The notes under the pieces: model-generated
The model's input: only the letters and a program-made list of their open reading frames with translations
What the model was told of the DNA's origin: nothing
Databases searched by the model: none
Part shown: in pieces, positions 24,239-33,391 of the stretch
How positions within the stretch are numbered: position 1 is the stretch's first letter
Layout of the letters: every line of letters begins with the position of its first letter
Made by a program: the position numbers and the translations under genes
From: Diplocloster modestus
GTDB taxonomy: Bacteria; Bacillota; Clostridia; Lachnospirales; Lachnospiraceae
NCBI RefSeq assembly: GCF_019042245.1
Contig: NZ_JAHQCX010000002.1
Coordinates: 414,267-478,266 of the forward strand
Length of the DNA: 64,000 nt
Reading direction: 5' to 3'

Positions 24239-25234
24239 TTAACTCTGGCAGATCTTCTCTGGAAGCAGAATATGTGTCTGCTCCAGAATCTGGGAGCGGG
24301 CCTGTTCCATCATCAGGAAATGTGCCTGGCCTTCCACTGAGGTACCGGGATACAGGAAATCAGGCGAGCTGGCGCAGTCCATCAAAAGTCCCTGATCCGA
24401 AACTTTATCTAGAACCGCCTGCCGGATCTGATCCGCCCGGTCCAGATATTTCACAGGAAGATTCTCCTCCCGCACCGCCCGGTAGATAATATAGGCCACC
24501 ATCTCGGAAACTTCGGTTTCCTCAAAGGAGTCCGGCCGGTCCAAAATATCGTGGAACAGATGATTTTCATTTTCCCACAGCAGCATTTCATCCAGCAGTT
24601 CTTTAAAATTAATGTAAGTATCCCGTTTTTCTTCCCGGCAGCTGTCGGGAAGTTCCAGATAAAGCCGGTACAGGCCGGTCAGAATCCAGCCGTTCCCAAT
24701 TCCCCACAGTACCTTTCTGCGGTATTCACCGGTATCCTCACACCATACATGATAATAGAGCTTCTTTTCACTGTCATATAATTTTTTCAGATAACCCTTC
24801 ATTTGTGCAAAGGCTTCCCGGTAATGTCCGGTACGGGCCAGCGCGGCCGGTGTAAATGCGGCGGAATCTGCCCAAATCTCCTGGGTCCCCAGCATGTGGC
24901 AGATCACGCCATCCGGTGTCCGGGGCGCGTGATGCAGCAGATAATCCATATTTTTTTCCACTGCCTCTATGTACTTGCTCTGCTGTTCCCGGCTGCCGAT
25001 CTCCAGTACCGGCAGCACGCAGAAGGTGGAATCCGTGACCGCAGGCGTATTTTCCACATTGCAAAGCCTTCCGTCCTCACTCTGTCTTAATACCATATCC
25101 CGAACCAGAAGGCTTAACCGCTCATAATCCCCGGTCTCCAATAGTGCCTGCGCCGTAATCCCCTGCTCCCAGCATTGCCTCGTCATACATAACATTGCTT
25201 TCTTAACCTTCAAAACAACACTGTTTTCATTCAT
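24239..25234 (-). CDS. Glycoside hydrolase family 88/105-like protein
   Basis: The product has 331 residues from ATG 25232-25234, preceded by GGAGG. IWADSAAFTPAALARTG corresponds to the WxDD region of the six-hairpin (alpha/alpha)6 fold, and WGIGNGWILTGLYRL is close to the WGRGNGW hallmark of GH88/105. These enzymes remove unsaturated uronyl residues from pectin or glycosaminoglycan fragments. The second Asp of the usual DD pair is Ser here, so substrate use may differ. There is no signal peptide, so it acts on imported oligosaccharides. It lies between the ABC permease and lacI. Confidence 0.78.
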   Translation of the reverse strand: MNENSVVLKVKKAMLCMTRQCWEQGITAQALLETGDYERLSLLVRDMVLRQSEDGRLCNVENTPAVTDSTFCVLPVLEIGSREQQSKYIEAVEKNMDYLLHHAPRTPDGVICHMLGTQEIWADSAAFTPAALARTGHYREAFAQMKGYLKKLYDSEKKLYYHVWCEDTGEYRRKVLWGIGNGWILTGLYRLYLELPDSCREEKRDTYINFKELLDEMLLWENENHLFHDILDRPDSFEETEVSEMVAYIIYRAVREENLPVKYLDRADQIRQAVLDKVSDQGLLMDCASSPDFLYPGTSVEGQAHFLMMEQARSQILEQTHILLPEKICQS

Positions 25235-25321
25235 ATTTTCCTCCATGTGTGCGTTTTTCAAGCACATATAGGTATGGGTGAACATCTTTTTGTTCAACCG
25301 TTCCCGCCTTGCAAATTATTT

Positions 25322-26275
25322 TTACGCCTTGGATTTGGATGAACGCAGAGCGTCGATAAATACAGCGAAGATTAAAACCAATCCCTTTACCACCTGCTGC
25401 CAGTAAGCCTGCACGTTCAAAAGAGTCATACCGTTTACCAGAACCGCCAGCACCAGAATACCGATCAGGGTACCGCCGACTTTTCCTTTCCCTCCGGCCA
25501 GGCCGATGCCGCCTAAGATAACAGCAGCGATGCCGTCCATATCATTTCCGTATCCATGGTTGGGCATAGCGGAGGAAGTCTGGCATACGGTGATGATACC
25601 GCCCATCACGGCAGTCACACCGGCGATGATGTGGGAAATGAATTTTACCCGGTTCGCATTGATACCGGCCAGCTTCGCCACCTGAATGTTGCCGCCTACC
25701 GCAAATACCTGGCGACCGTACTTTGTGTATTTAAGCAGGTACCACACGATGATATAGGTGACCAGCATCACCATCAGACAGAACGGGATTCCGAAGATCT
25801 TGCCATTGCCGATGAAATAATACACGGGATCATCAATCCGGATATACCGGCCGTCGGTGAGCAGGAACGCCGCGCCGCGGAAGATGAACTGGGTTCCCAT
25901 GGTGGCAATGATGGGATTTACCCTCATGATGGTGATGATAAACGCATTGATACAGCCGCCCAGGATACCAACCAGAATGGTTACGATCAGGGTAATGGGA
26001 ACGGAAAATCCCGCTTCAATCATCATACCCATGATCATACCGGCCATAGCCGCCAGGGAATACTGGGATACGTCAAGGCCTCCAAGTAGCATGGCTACGG
26101 TAAGGCCGGCCGCCATGGTACCCATAATGGAAGCATAGGTCCCGATGTTCATGATATTTCGGAAAGTAAAGAAATACTCCGACTGAACTCCGAAAATGAT
26201 ACATAACACAATGAGCATAATGATGGTGCTGAGTTCGCTCTTTGAGTTTTTCATTAAACTTTTTACTTTCGACAT
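25322..26275 (-). CDS. Sugar ABC transporter permease (RbsC-like)
   Basis: The product has 317 residues with about ten hydrophobic helices. Family blocks include GLTVAMLLGGLDVSQYSLAAM near the start, GNIQVAKLAGINANRVK in the coupling loop and ILGGIGLAGGKGKVGGTLIG near the end. It forms the membrane channel of a CUT2-type importer, probably as a homodimer since only one permease gene is present. The ATG at 26273-26275 lies just after the ATPase stop at 26278-26280, so translation is coupled. Confidence 0.93.
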   Translation of the reverse strand: MSKVKSLMKNSKSELSTIIMLIVLCIIFGVQSEYFFTFRNIMNIGTYASIMGTMAAGLTVAMLLGGLDVSQYSLAAMAGMIMGMMIEAGFSVPITLIVTILVGILGGCINAFIITIMRVNPIIATMGTQFIFRGAAFLLTDGRYIRIDDPVYYFIGNGKIFGIPFCLMVMLVTYIIVWYLLKYTKYGRQVFAVGGNIQVAKLAGINANRVKFISHIIAGVTAVMGGIITVCQTSSAMPNHGYGNDMDGIAAVILGGIGLAGGKGKVGGTLIGILVLAVLVNGMTLLNVQAYWQQVVKGLVLIFAVFIDALRSSKSKA

Positions 26276-26277
26276 GG

Positions 26278-27771
26278 TTAACACTCTCCTATCGCATATT
26301 TTAAGAGGCCTTCCTGTGAGTAGTCACCCTTGCTGACCTCTCCGGTAATTTTCCCTTCACACAGTACATAAATGCGGTCACTCAGCGCCATAATCTCAGG
26401 AAGCTCCGACGAAATCATGATTACGGCTTTATTCTGGGAGCACAGCTCATTGATCAGATTGTAGATCTCCACCTTGGCGCCTACGTCGATCCCTCTGGTC
26501 GGTTCATTCAGGATCATGACACTGGGGTCCGTATTCAGGCTTTTCGCTATAACCAGCTTCTGCTGGTTACCGCCGCTCAGTGTTCCGGCTTCTGTCATCA
26601 CCGACGGTGTTTTTACAGATAATTTTTTCACCCATTCTTCCGCCAGCTGTGTTTCGTATTTGAGATCCAGTTTGCCTTTTCTTTTTATCTTATCCAGATT
26701 GGACAAGGTGATATTATCCCGGACCGGCGCCACCAGGTTGACCCCTTCCGTCTTCCGCTCCGCTGGTACATAGGAGATTCCGCGTTTCAGCGCTTCCAGC
26801 GGTGTCGCATTCATGAATTCCTGTCCGTTCATCACCAGCGTTCCCGCATCCGCTTTCTGCGACCCTACCACACAGCGGCATACCTCGGATCTTCCTGCTC
26901 CCATCAGCCCGAACAGTCCTACCACTTCTCCCGCGCGGACCTGGATACTGATATCCTTTAAATAGGAGGTAGAAAGTCCCTTTACCTCAAAGGCTACATC
27001 GCCGATCTTACAATCCCTGGACGGATACATGTCGTTGACTTCCCGTCCAACCATATAAGCTACGATCTCATCTGTATTTGTCTCTTTTACATTCAGAGTT
27101 GTTATGTATTTGCCATCCCGCATGATTTCCACACGGTCCGCGATCTGGAACAACTCCTCCATACGGTGTGAAATATAGATAACACCCACACCGTCTTTTT
27201 TGATATCCCGGATCAGTTCGAACAGTTTCTTGGTCTCCACCTCGTTAAGCGCGGAGGTTGGTTCGTCCATCACCAATATTTTGACGTTTCTGGAAAATGC
27301 TCTCGCGATCTCAATGAGCTGCTTTTCCGCAACGGATAATTCCGATACCATATCCGTGGGTTTCCGATACCCTAATCCGACCCGCTCCATGATCCCCTTT
27401 GCCTTTTCAAACATATTCTTGTAATCTATCTTCTTTAAGGGGCCGGAGGTCGGAACCTGACCCAGTAATATATTCTCTGCGATCGTCAGGTCGTTCAGAT
27501 AATTCAATTCCTGATAAATAATCCCGATTCCTAAATCGATTGCTTCCTTCGTGGTAAATTCCTTATAAGACTTTCCGCCGACTATAATTTCTCCCTCGTC
27601 CGCTTTATACATACCCGATAAGATCTTGATCAGTGTCGATTTTCCCGCACCGTTTTCGCCCATCAGGGCCAAAACCTCGCCTCCGTACAGATCCAGATCC
27701 ACCTTGTCTACTGCCACGACACCGGGAAATGCTTTGTAGATGCCTTTCATTTCCAGTACTTTTTCCACCAC
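26278..27771 (-). CDS. Sugar ABC transporter ATP-binding protein (RbsA/MglA-like)
   Basis: The product has 497 residues with two nucleotide-binding halves. Half 1 has Walker A GENGAGKST, signature LSVAEKQ and Walker B ILVMDEPTSAL. Half 2 has GLMGAGRSE, LSGGNQQK and ILNEPTRGID, where the reduced second Walker A is normal for this subfamily. It powers CUT2-type sugar import. The start is a GTG at 27769-27771 with AGGTG upstream. The gap to the binding-protein gene (about 180 nt) contains three phased GGACATGTCC palindromes. Confidence 0.95.
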   Translation of the reverse strand: MVEKVLEMKGIYKAFPGVVAVDKVDLDLYGGEVLALMGENGAGKSTLIKILSGMYKADEGEIIVGGKSYKEFTTKEAIDLGIGIIYQELNYLNDLTIAENILLGQVPTSGPLKKIDYKNMFEKAKGIMERVGLGYRKPTDMVSELSVAEKQLIEIARAFSRNVKILVMDEPTSALNEVETKKLFELIRDIKKDGVGVIYISHRMEELFQIADRVEIMRDGKYITTLNVKETNTDEIVAYMVGREVNDMYPSRDCKIGDVAFEVKGLSTSYLKDISIQVRAGEVVGLFGLMGAGRSEVCRCVVGSQKADAGTLVMNGQEFMNATPLEALKRGISYVPAERKTEGVNLVAPVRDNITLSNLDKIKRKGKLDLKYETQLAEEWVKKLSVKTPSVMTEAGTLSGGNQQKLVIAKSLNTDPSVMILNEPTRGIDVGAKVEIYNLINELCSQNKAVIMISSELPEIMALSDRIYVLCEGKITGEVSKGDYSQEGLLKYAIGEC

Positions 27772-27873
27772 TCGTTCACCTGCCTTATCTTCTTTCCTAT
27801 GGGATTTCCAAACCTCTTATCCGCCCAAACGTTCTATGAATCCCCTTTTATGGATATCAATGGACAACTGAAT

Positions 27874-27925
27874 GGACATGTCCCTAACCGGAATGGACAT
27901 GTCCCAAACTGAAATGGACATGTCC
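27874..27925. repeat. Second phased array of GGACATGTCC palindromes
   Basis: Three perfect palindromes at 27874-27883, 27895-27904 and 27916-27925 have a 21-bp period, with spacers like CTAACCGGAAT and CAAACTGAAAT. A degenerate copy (GGATATCAAT at 27852) continues the phase. It lies between the binding-protein gene and the ATPase gene, where an mRNA hairpin could lower downstream expression. Confidence 0.7.
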
Positions 27926-27953
27926 CCGGTTTACCTTTTCCAGTCCTTGTTGC

Positions 27954-29045
27954 TTATTGCATTGCGGCAATCGCAGCGTCTCTGTCTTTTACGTATTCAT
28001 TTACATTGTCCAGTGTTACGATTGTCACTTTGGTGTATCCGTTCTGCTCTACTTCTTCTCCGTTCAGGATCTTGGTCGCCATGTCCATGATCTGCTCACC
28101 GTACAGATGGGAGTTATAGGATGCGGTCGCCACCCATGCGGTATCTTTGTCCTCTACATGTTTCTGCAGATTTTCAATGGGAGCCGGGTCAGCGTTGTGC
28201 GAAACTACGATACAGTCATCTTTTCTGCTTTCGCCTTCTACCGCTGCGTTGGCTGCGTAACCCCTGTCATCATTCTGCCCTACGATTACGATCTTCGTGG
28301 CGTCGGGATGGGAGTTGAGCCAGTCTTTTGTCATGGTCTGGGATTTTACATCGTCCTGTTTGGAATCCAGCCATACCACATTGTCATCGGGCACGCCGTA
28401 TTTTTCCTGAAGTACGTTTACAACACCGTCGTTTCTCTTTTTGATCTCATCACCGGAAGCCGCATCGTATACATTTACGATATATTCCAGTTCTCCGCCG
28501 AATTTGGAGTCTACGTACTCAGCGGCAGTCTGTCCCAGTATCTCGCCGGCTTCCAGGTTGTTGACACCGAAGAAGTAAGCTCCGTCATAGATACAGTCCA
28601 CGCTCAGCATCGGGATATCTTCTTTGGCCAGATCGGAAGCGATCGCAGAGCCTGCTTCAGCCATTACGTTAAAGTCGATGATGATGTCTGCGCCTTTGGT
28701 TACCAGTGCTTCAATGTTCTGTTTCATCTTGGTAGCGTCACGGTCGGAAATCGTCGTATTGTATACATATCCGGCATCTTCCGCCGCTTTGTGAATTCCG
28801 CCTTCTACCGTAATGAAGAAATCTTCTTTTAACTGCATATTGCTGTAGCCGATATTATAGGCTTTTCCTTCGGCGGAACCTTCGTCACTTCCGGTTGTAT
28901 CTGCCGGAGCCTCTGTGGTGTCTGCTTTCGGCGCGCTGGTCTCTTCAGCCGGTGCTGCCGCCGGTTCTTCTTTCGATCCGCACCCCGTCATCATGGTAGC
29001 TGCCATAGCCGCACACAACAATACACTTAATAGTTTTTTCTTCAT
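27954..29045 (-). CDS. Sugar ABC transporter substrate-binding lipoprotein (RbsB-like)
   Basis: The product has 363 residues from ATG 29043-29045 with GGGAGG upstream. A signal peptide with lipobox MMTGC places the lipidated Cys at residue 22. An Ala/Pro/Thr/Glu-rich linker of about 45 residues follows, then a type I periplasmic-binding fold (IGYSNMQLKEDFF, ALVTKGADIIIDFNV, VIVGQNDDRGYAANAAV). Anchored outside the membrane, it should deliver a mono- or disaccharide to the adjacent permease/ATPase. The ligand cannot be read from the sequence; the GH78 and GH88/105-like neighbours suggest a plant-glycan product. Confidence 0.93.
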   Translation of the reverse strand: MKKKLLSVLLCAAMAATMMTGCGSKEEPAAAPAEETSAPKADTTEAPADTTGSDEGSAEGKAYNIGYSNMQLKEDFFITVEGGIHKAAEDAGYVYNTTISDRDATKMKQNIEALVTKGADIIIDFNVMAEAGSAIASDLAKEDIPMLSVDCIYDGAYFFGVNNLEAGEILGQTAAEYVDSKFGGELEYIVNVYDAASGDEIKKRNDGVVNVLQEKYGVPDDNVVWLDSKQDDVKSQTMTKDWLNSHPDATKIVIVGQNDDRGYAANAAVEGESRKDDCIVVSHNADPAPIENLQKHVEDKDTAWVATASYNSHLYGEQIMDMATKILNGEEVEQNGYTKVTIVTLDNVNEYVKDRDAAIAAMQ

Positions 29046-29135
29046 CTGTTTTGCCTCCCTTGGACTTTTTGTTTGTTTTTCTGTTTTATATTGAATGCAT
29101 GAATGCATTAATACCTATTGTTTGAAATAATAGCT

Positions 29136-31802
29136 TTAAAGAATATCCGTCAGTATCGTTTCGTATTCATGTACACCCGCGCCCGCCTCATAGGTCTGTG
29201 TTCCCCGATCGGAGGGCAACTGAATCTGTGCCTTTGTATTTCCCGGAATCTTGCAGGTAAGTTTCAACCGGCCTTGTTCCCATATCCAATCCACGGCGAT
29301 CTCACCGTAATTGCTCCAAAGAGTAGCCCTTGCCCGCGTGACTTCCCGGGATGGCCCCGGCTGGATCAGTATCCTCCGGAATCCAGGTGCTGCCGCATCG
29401 ATACCGGCCAGACCGCTGATCAGATACTCTCCCACTGTGGTAAAACCGATGTGGCTCCAGGCGTTCATGGGCTGCGGGTGCATCGTCCCGTCCTCAAACA
29501 GGGCATCCCAGCGTTCCCACACAGCGGTGGCGCCCATGGCAATCATGTAGCCAATGCCTGGATAGCGGACGGAGCTTAAAAACTGATTGGCAATTCCTGT
29601 TTTTCTGTATTTTCTCATCACATACAGGAAGTAAGGACTGGTGGATGTACCGCCTTTCCAGCGGACAAAGCCGTCTTTTGTAAGCTCCCGGACCAGATGA
29701 TCCACTGCCTGATGTTCGTATTCCGTCGGGATCAGCCCGGCTGCCAGCGCCATCACATAGTCTCCCTGACCGCCTCTCCTCAGAGATCCGTCCCGGGCAA
29801 CAAAGTTCAGGCAGAACGCCCTGCGGATCTGCTCATAAAGCTCTCCGTAAAACTTAGCCCGTTCCGGCTCTCCCGCGGCTTTTAAAAGCCTCTGCATCAT
29901 GCAGACTGCCACCGCGTAGTGAGCGGTACCGATCATACCCGGCGATCCGTCTCCGTAACCGTGCAGGATGTCCGAGTGGTCGGTCTCTTCCAGTATTCCC
30001 AGCCAGTCACAGCCGGTTGCGAACCGGATATGCCGGTCCGCATTTCTTTCCAGAAATTCGAAATATTTTTCTGCCTGGCTCTGATACCTGCGGAAGGTAC
30101 GGATGTCTCCATACATCTGCCAGAGCGCATACAGCATGTGAATGCCGTGATTGGACTGAAGATCTCCCACGAACTGCTCGATATCCTTCATCATCATCGA
30201 TGGGGCGATGGCTTCCAGGCCGCCGTCCTCGTGCTGGCCATCCCAGATGTCCGTGGTCCACTTCCGGATAAAGGCTTCCTGATGGCTGAAATAGCTCATG
30301 GCATAGGTGAAATGATTCCCCTCTGTCCCCCAGCCCAGTCTCTCATCCCTGGCGCAGCAGTCCGTAGGCACCTCGAATTCATTGCACAGCTGTGTATTTT
30401 TTATAATTTGAAAAACCTGGTTTACTGTTTCATTGGAGCAGTGAAACTCCGTAGGCTTTATAAGTTCCGTGCTGATCCTGACTGCCCGTACTTCCGTAAT
30501 CTCTATCCCCGGTGTCAAAATAATCTCGGCATAGCGGAATCCGTGATACGTGAAGCGGGGCTGACAGCTCTCTTCCCCGGTGCCTTTTAAAATATAGGTG
30601 TCCAGGCATCTGGCGGAACGGTTGCCCCGCAGATAGAGCTTCTGGTTCTCATCCAGCATTTCCGCATGCCGGATCGTTACTTTACCACCCTTCGGGCCTT
30701 TTAACTTCAGTGCCACGACACCGGTTAAGATCTTGCCGAAGTCCAGGATCATGCTGTGATCTTTTGCCGTGACGGTCTCTGCCGGAGGGATTCTTTCCTG
30801 TTCCACAACCGGAGGGCCCGGATGTACTATCGGATATACTCCTGGCGCCCGTTCATCTCCCGTAACCACCGGTTTCCAGTCACGGTCATCGAATCCTGCT
30901 TCTGAGAATCCCGTCAGTTCCCGGTTCGCATCATAGGTTTCCCCCTGGAAGATGTCGCTTTCCAGTAATGGCCCGTAGGAGGCTTTCCAGCTTCCGTCGG
31001 TTACTATGGTCTTGGCTGTACCGTCATCAAAATACAACTCCAATTGTACCATTGCCCGTGGCTTGCTTCCATACCATTCTCTGGAAGTTAAGCCCATATA
31101 TCCGGCATACCAGCCATCCGCCAGGATGACACCGACTGCATTTTCCCCTTCGCGGACCAGATCGGTAACATCGTAAGCCCTGTAGTATACCGTGTGCTTG
31201 TAGTCCGACAATCCCGATACAAAAAGGTCCTCTCCCGCTTTCCGGCCGTTTACCTGTACTTCCAGAAGTCCCAGCGCAGCCATGTAGATTCTGGCTTTCT
31301 TTATCTTTTTATCGGCCCGGAATTCATGCCTCATGTATGGGAGCGGCGGAAGATAATATTGGTTGCTGCCTTTTTCAAAATCGTCCGCGCAGTAAAATGT
31401 CTGGCTGGGATCATAGGGATTCCCGTTCTCTTCGTCGTAGCCGATCCAGTCCGCTTTCCATCCTATTCCCATCAATCCGGTTTCGAACTGTGCCGCATCA
31501 CTCCACTCGGATTCCTCATCCTGCTCATTCCAGAACTTCACTTCAAACTGATATGTACTGAGACATTTAAGCGCCTCTTCCCCCCGATAGGGATTCTGAA
31601 TGCTCTCGCCGCTCTTTATTCTCCCGGAATCCCAGATCATTCTCCACTTATTCGATTCGATATCTTCCTGGTATAATCGGATCTGATATGATGACTGTGC
31701 TGCTGCATCCTCTGCCGGAAGTTTCCAGCCGAATACCGGAGCCCCGTCTTCGATCTGTATGGAATTCATCTGTCCATTACAAGTCAAATCAAATGCTTTC
31801 AT
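29136..31802 (-). CDS. GH78 alpha-L-rhamnosidase
   Basis: The product has 888 residues, normal for this family. The N-terminal beta-sandwich domains contain VGVILADGWYAGYMG, a frequent GH78 block. The catalytic (alpha/alpha)6 domain shows DCCARDERLGWGTEGNHF, equivalent to the DCPxRDERLGW acid region, and WERWDALFEDGTMHPQPMN. No signal peptide is present, so it would release terminal L-rhamnose from imported glycosides or pectin fragments in the cytoplasm. AAGGAG precedes the ATG. It is the first gene of the sugar block, behind an AT-rich region with repeated ATGAAAT palindromes. Confidence 0.9.
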   Translation of the reverse strand: MKAFDLTCNGQMNSIQIEDGAPVFGWKLPAEDAAAQSSYQIRLYQEDIESNKWRMIWDSGRIKSGESIQNPYRGEEALKCLSTYQFEVKFWNEQDEESEWSDAAQFETGLMGIGWKADWIGYDEENGNPYDPSQTFYCADDFEKGSNQYYLPPLPYMRHEFRADKKIKKARIYMAALGLLEVQVNGRKAGEDLFVSGLSDYKHTVYYRAYDVTDLVREGENAVGVILADGWYAGYMGLTSREWYGSKPRAMVQLELYFDDGTAKTIVTDGSWKASYGPLLESDIFQGETYDANRELTGFSEAGFDDRDWKPVVTGDERAPGVYPIVHPGPPVVEQERIPPAETVTAKDHSMILDFGKILTGVVALKLKGPKGGKVTIRHAEMLDENQKLYLRGNRSARCLDTYILKGTGEESCQPRFTYHGFRYAEIILTPGIEITEVRAVRISTELIKPTEFHCSNETVNQVFQIIKNTQLCNEFEVPTDCCARDERLGWGTEGNHFTYAMSYFSHQEAFIRKWTTDIWDGQHEDGGLEAIAPSMMMKDIEQFVGDLQSNHGIHMLYALWQMYGDIRTFRRYQSQAEKYFEFLERNADRHIRFATGCDWLGILEETDHSDILHGYGDGSPGMIGTAHYAVAVCMMQRLLKAAGEPERAKFYGELYEQIRRAFCLNFVARDGSLRRGGQGDYVMALAAGLIPTEYEHQAVDHLVRELTKDGFVRWKGGTSTSPYFLYVMRKYRKTGIANQFLSSVRYPGIGYMIAMGATAVWERWDALFEDGTMHPQPMNAWSHIGFTTVGEYLISGLAGIDAAAPGFRRILIQPGPSREVTRARATLWSNYGEIAVDWIWEQGRLKLTCKIPGNTKAQIQLPSDRGTQTYEAGAGVHEYETILTDIL

Positions 31803-31817
31803 TGTGTCTCTCCTTCA

Positions 31818-32042
31818 ATTTCATGAAATCCTTTTTATTAACAAAAAATAAACTATTTTCCTGAAATTCGTCCATTTTTTTAAGTATTTAATGAAATCTA
31901 TTTCATGATATTTTCTCAATTTCAAGGCCGTTCTAGTTAGGATAATTATATTTTATACCACCATAATCATGAAATGGATTTTATTACGAAAAAAATATAA
32001 AATTTATCTCTTATTTATTTTTTGCAATGAAATGGTTTTCAT
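31818..32042. promoter_or_regulatory. Four ATGAAAT-type palindromes upstream of the rhamnosidase gene
   Basis: Related inverted repeats occur at 31818-31829 (ATTTCATGAAAT), 31891-31906 (ATGAAATCTATTTCAT), 31969-31984 (ATGAAATGGATTTTAT) and 32027-32042 (ATGAAATGGTTTTCAT). The last three are 16 bp long and share the ATGAAA half. They look like multiple sites for one dimeric regulator of the downstream block, with the in-block LacI protein the first candidate. The rest of 31803-32281 is very AT-rich and holds no gene. Confidence 0.45.
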
Positions 32043-32281
32043 GATCACATTATAAGATGGTTATTCACGGATGTCAAGAACTTTTTGTAATTTTTTTATA
32101 TTTATTTCCCGGTCCACTCTCTTACGCTATCCATATTCACGAAAATCCGGCTGTGAATCCGGATCACCGTATACACAGTGACCATGTGATATGCCGGTTT
32201 ACGCGCAATATTATTTGATATCATAGGGTCGGCTATACTCTTCCTCATCAGATAACAGTTAGTATCACCGCCGTATATTTC

Positions 32282-32812
32282 TCACAAATTAGAACGTCCC
32301 TGATATTCGCTTCGGATAATTCGATCCATCTCTTCCGGTGTTTCTTTACAGCCGCCGGCCAGCCACATTTTCACAATCGCATTAAACCCGCTTCTGAAAA
32401 ACTCGACGTGGTATTCGATATATTGATTATCGAAATGGCGTTTGGCCTGCTGCATGTCATAATCCTGAAGCTTGAATTGGTTATCATACCCGAGCTTGAA
32501 ATAAGTACGGTAAAACAATTGATTTTCCTGGATATGGCAGAACAGCCGCAAATAATTATTGCTGTTGAATTTCTGTTCCTTTTCCATCTCATAGAGGCGG
32601 TTAACTTCTTCCTCTAAATGGGCCCTCACCTGATCCGCAAGATCATAAAGATCCATATAGTTGGCGTAAAAGGTACTGCGGTTCAGTTCACACCTTTTGC
32701 AAATATCGGAAACCGTTATCTCATTCAACTCTTTTGCTTGAAGCAGTTCAATAAAGGCCTTTTCGATTCGTTCCATCGATTCACGCCGGCGGCGGTTATT
32801 TTTCGTATTCAT
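32282..32812 (-). CDS. TetR/AcrR-family regulator
   Basis: The product has 176 residues. The N-terminal helix-turn-helix is typical: IEKAFIELLQAKELNEITV, then SDICKRCELNRSTFYANY. The C-terminal ligand domain is short and helical with many aromatic residues (LFCHIQENQLFYRTYF). It is divergent from a set of membrane-protein genes beginning at 32936, with a shared 123-nt control region, and probably represses them. The effector is unknown. Confidence 0.9.
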   Translation of the reverse strand: MNTKNNRRRRESMERIEKAFIELLQAKELNEITVSDICKRCELNRSTFYANYMDLYDLADQVRAHLEEEVNRLYEMEKEQKFNSNNYLRLFCHIQENQLFYRTYFKLGYDNQFKLQDYDMQQAKRHFDNQYIEYHVEFFRSGFNAIVKMWLAGGCKETPEEMDRIIRSEYQGRSNL

Positions 32813-32857
32813 AGGATCCTTCTTCCATTATTCCAACACATGTGCATAGATTGATGA

Positions 32858-32886
32858 TTGTTTTTACATGCCGACACAATTATACT
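32858..32886 (+). promoter_or_regulatory. Promoter of the divergent membrane-protein genes
   Basis: TTGTTT (32858-32863) and TATACT (32881-32886) are separated by 17 nt, 50 nt before the ATG at 32936. The sequence lies in the TetR intergenic region. Confidence 0.45.
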
Positions 32887-32935
32887 TTATTTACAAAAGA
32901 ACAACAACTGATGTTTTAATTGGAGGTGCTTTCAA

Positions 32936-33307
32936 ATGAAGAAAAGCAGTTTTACCGCAATGGTATTAGGAACCGTCAGCGGAGTTTTTTTCGCCCTTGG
33001 AATATGTATGGCGCTGATCCCAGAATGGGACGCATTTAAGCCGGGGATAATTTTCGGCAGCGTAGGGCTGCTGCTCGGGCTGGTAACCTTACTTGTATGG
33101 AGAAGAATGGAACACAAAGAACCTGTCCATTTTTCATCAAAAACAGTCCTGACGATGACCGGCGGTATCGTCGGCGCCCTGGCGCTGGGAGTAGGTATGT
33201 GCTTTAGCATGATCTGGGGGAAAATGGTTGTAGGCATTGTGGTCGGCCTGGCAGGTATTGTTATTTTGCTCTGTTTAATACCGCTGACTAAAGGCATAAA
33301 AGCATGA
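32936..33307 (+). CDS. Four-helix membrane protein, unknown function
   Basis: The product has 123 residues, preceded by GGAGG. Two hydrophobic hairpins are seen: AMVLGTVSGVFFALGICMALI with FGSVGLLLGLVTLLVW, then TGGIVGALALGVGMCFSM with GIVVGLAGIVILLCLIPL. A charged linker RRMEHKEPVHFSSK lies between. The internal similarity of the two halves suggests an old duplication. It is first of three plus-strand genes opposite tetR. I recognise no named family. Confidence 0.7.
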   Translation: MKKSSFTAMVLGTVSGVFFALGICMALIPEWDAFKPGIIFGSVGLLLGLVTLLVWRRMEHKEPVHFSSKTVLTMTGGIVGALALGVGMCFSMIWGKMVVGIVVGLAGIVILLCLIPLTKGIKA

Positions 33308-33391
33308 ATTTCTTAATACCGAAAGAGAAAGGGCAGTTCAGGCGGCGGCTGATACAGGCCACGCCCTGAATGTAGTATTCAGGTTTGGTGT

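Noticed and set aside
27957..28832. Plus-strand open frame of 291 codons
   Set aside because: It lies antisense to the binding-lipoprotein gene, whose signal peptide and family blocks are clear. The frame is a by-product of codon bias.
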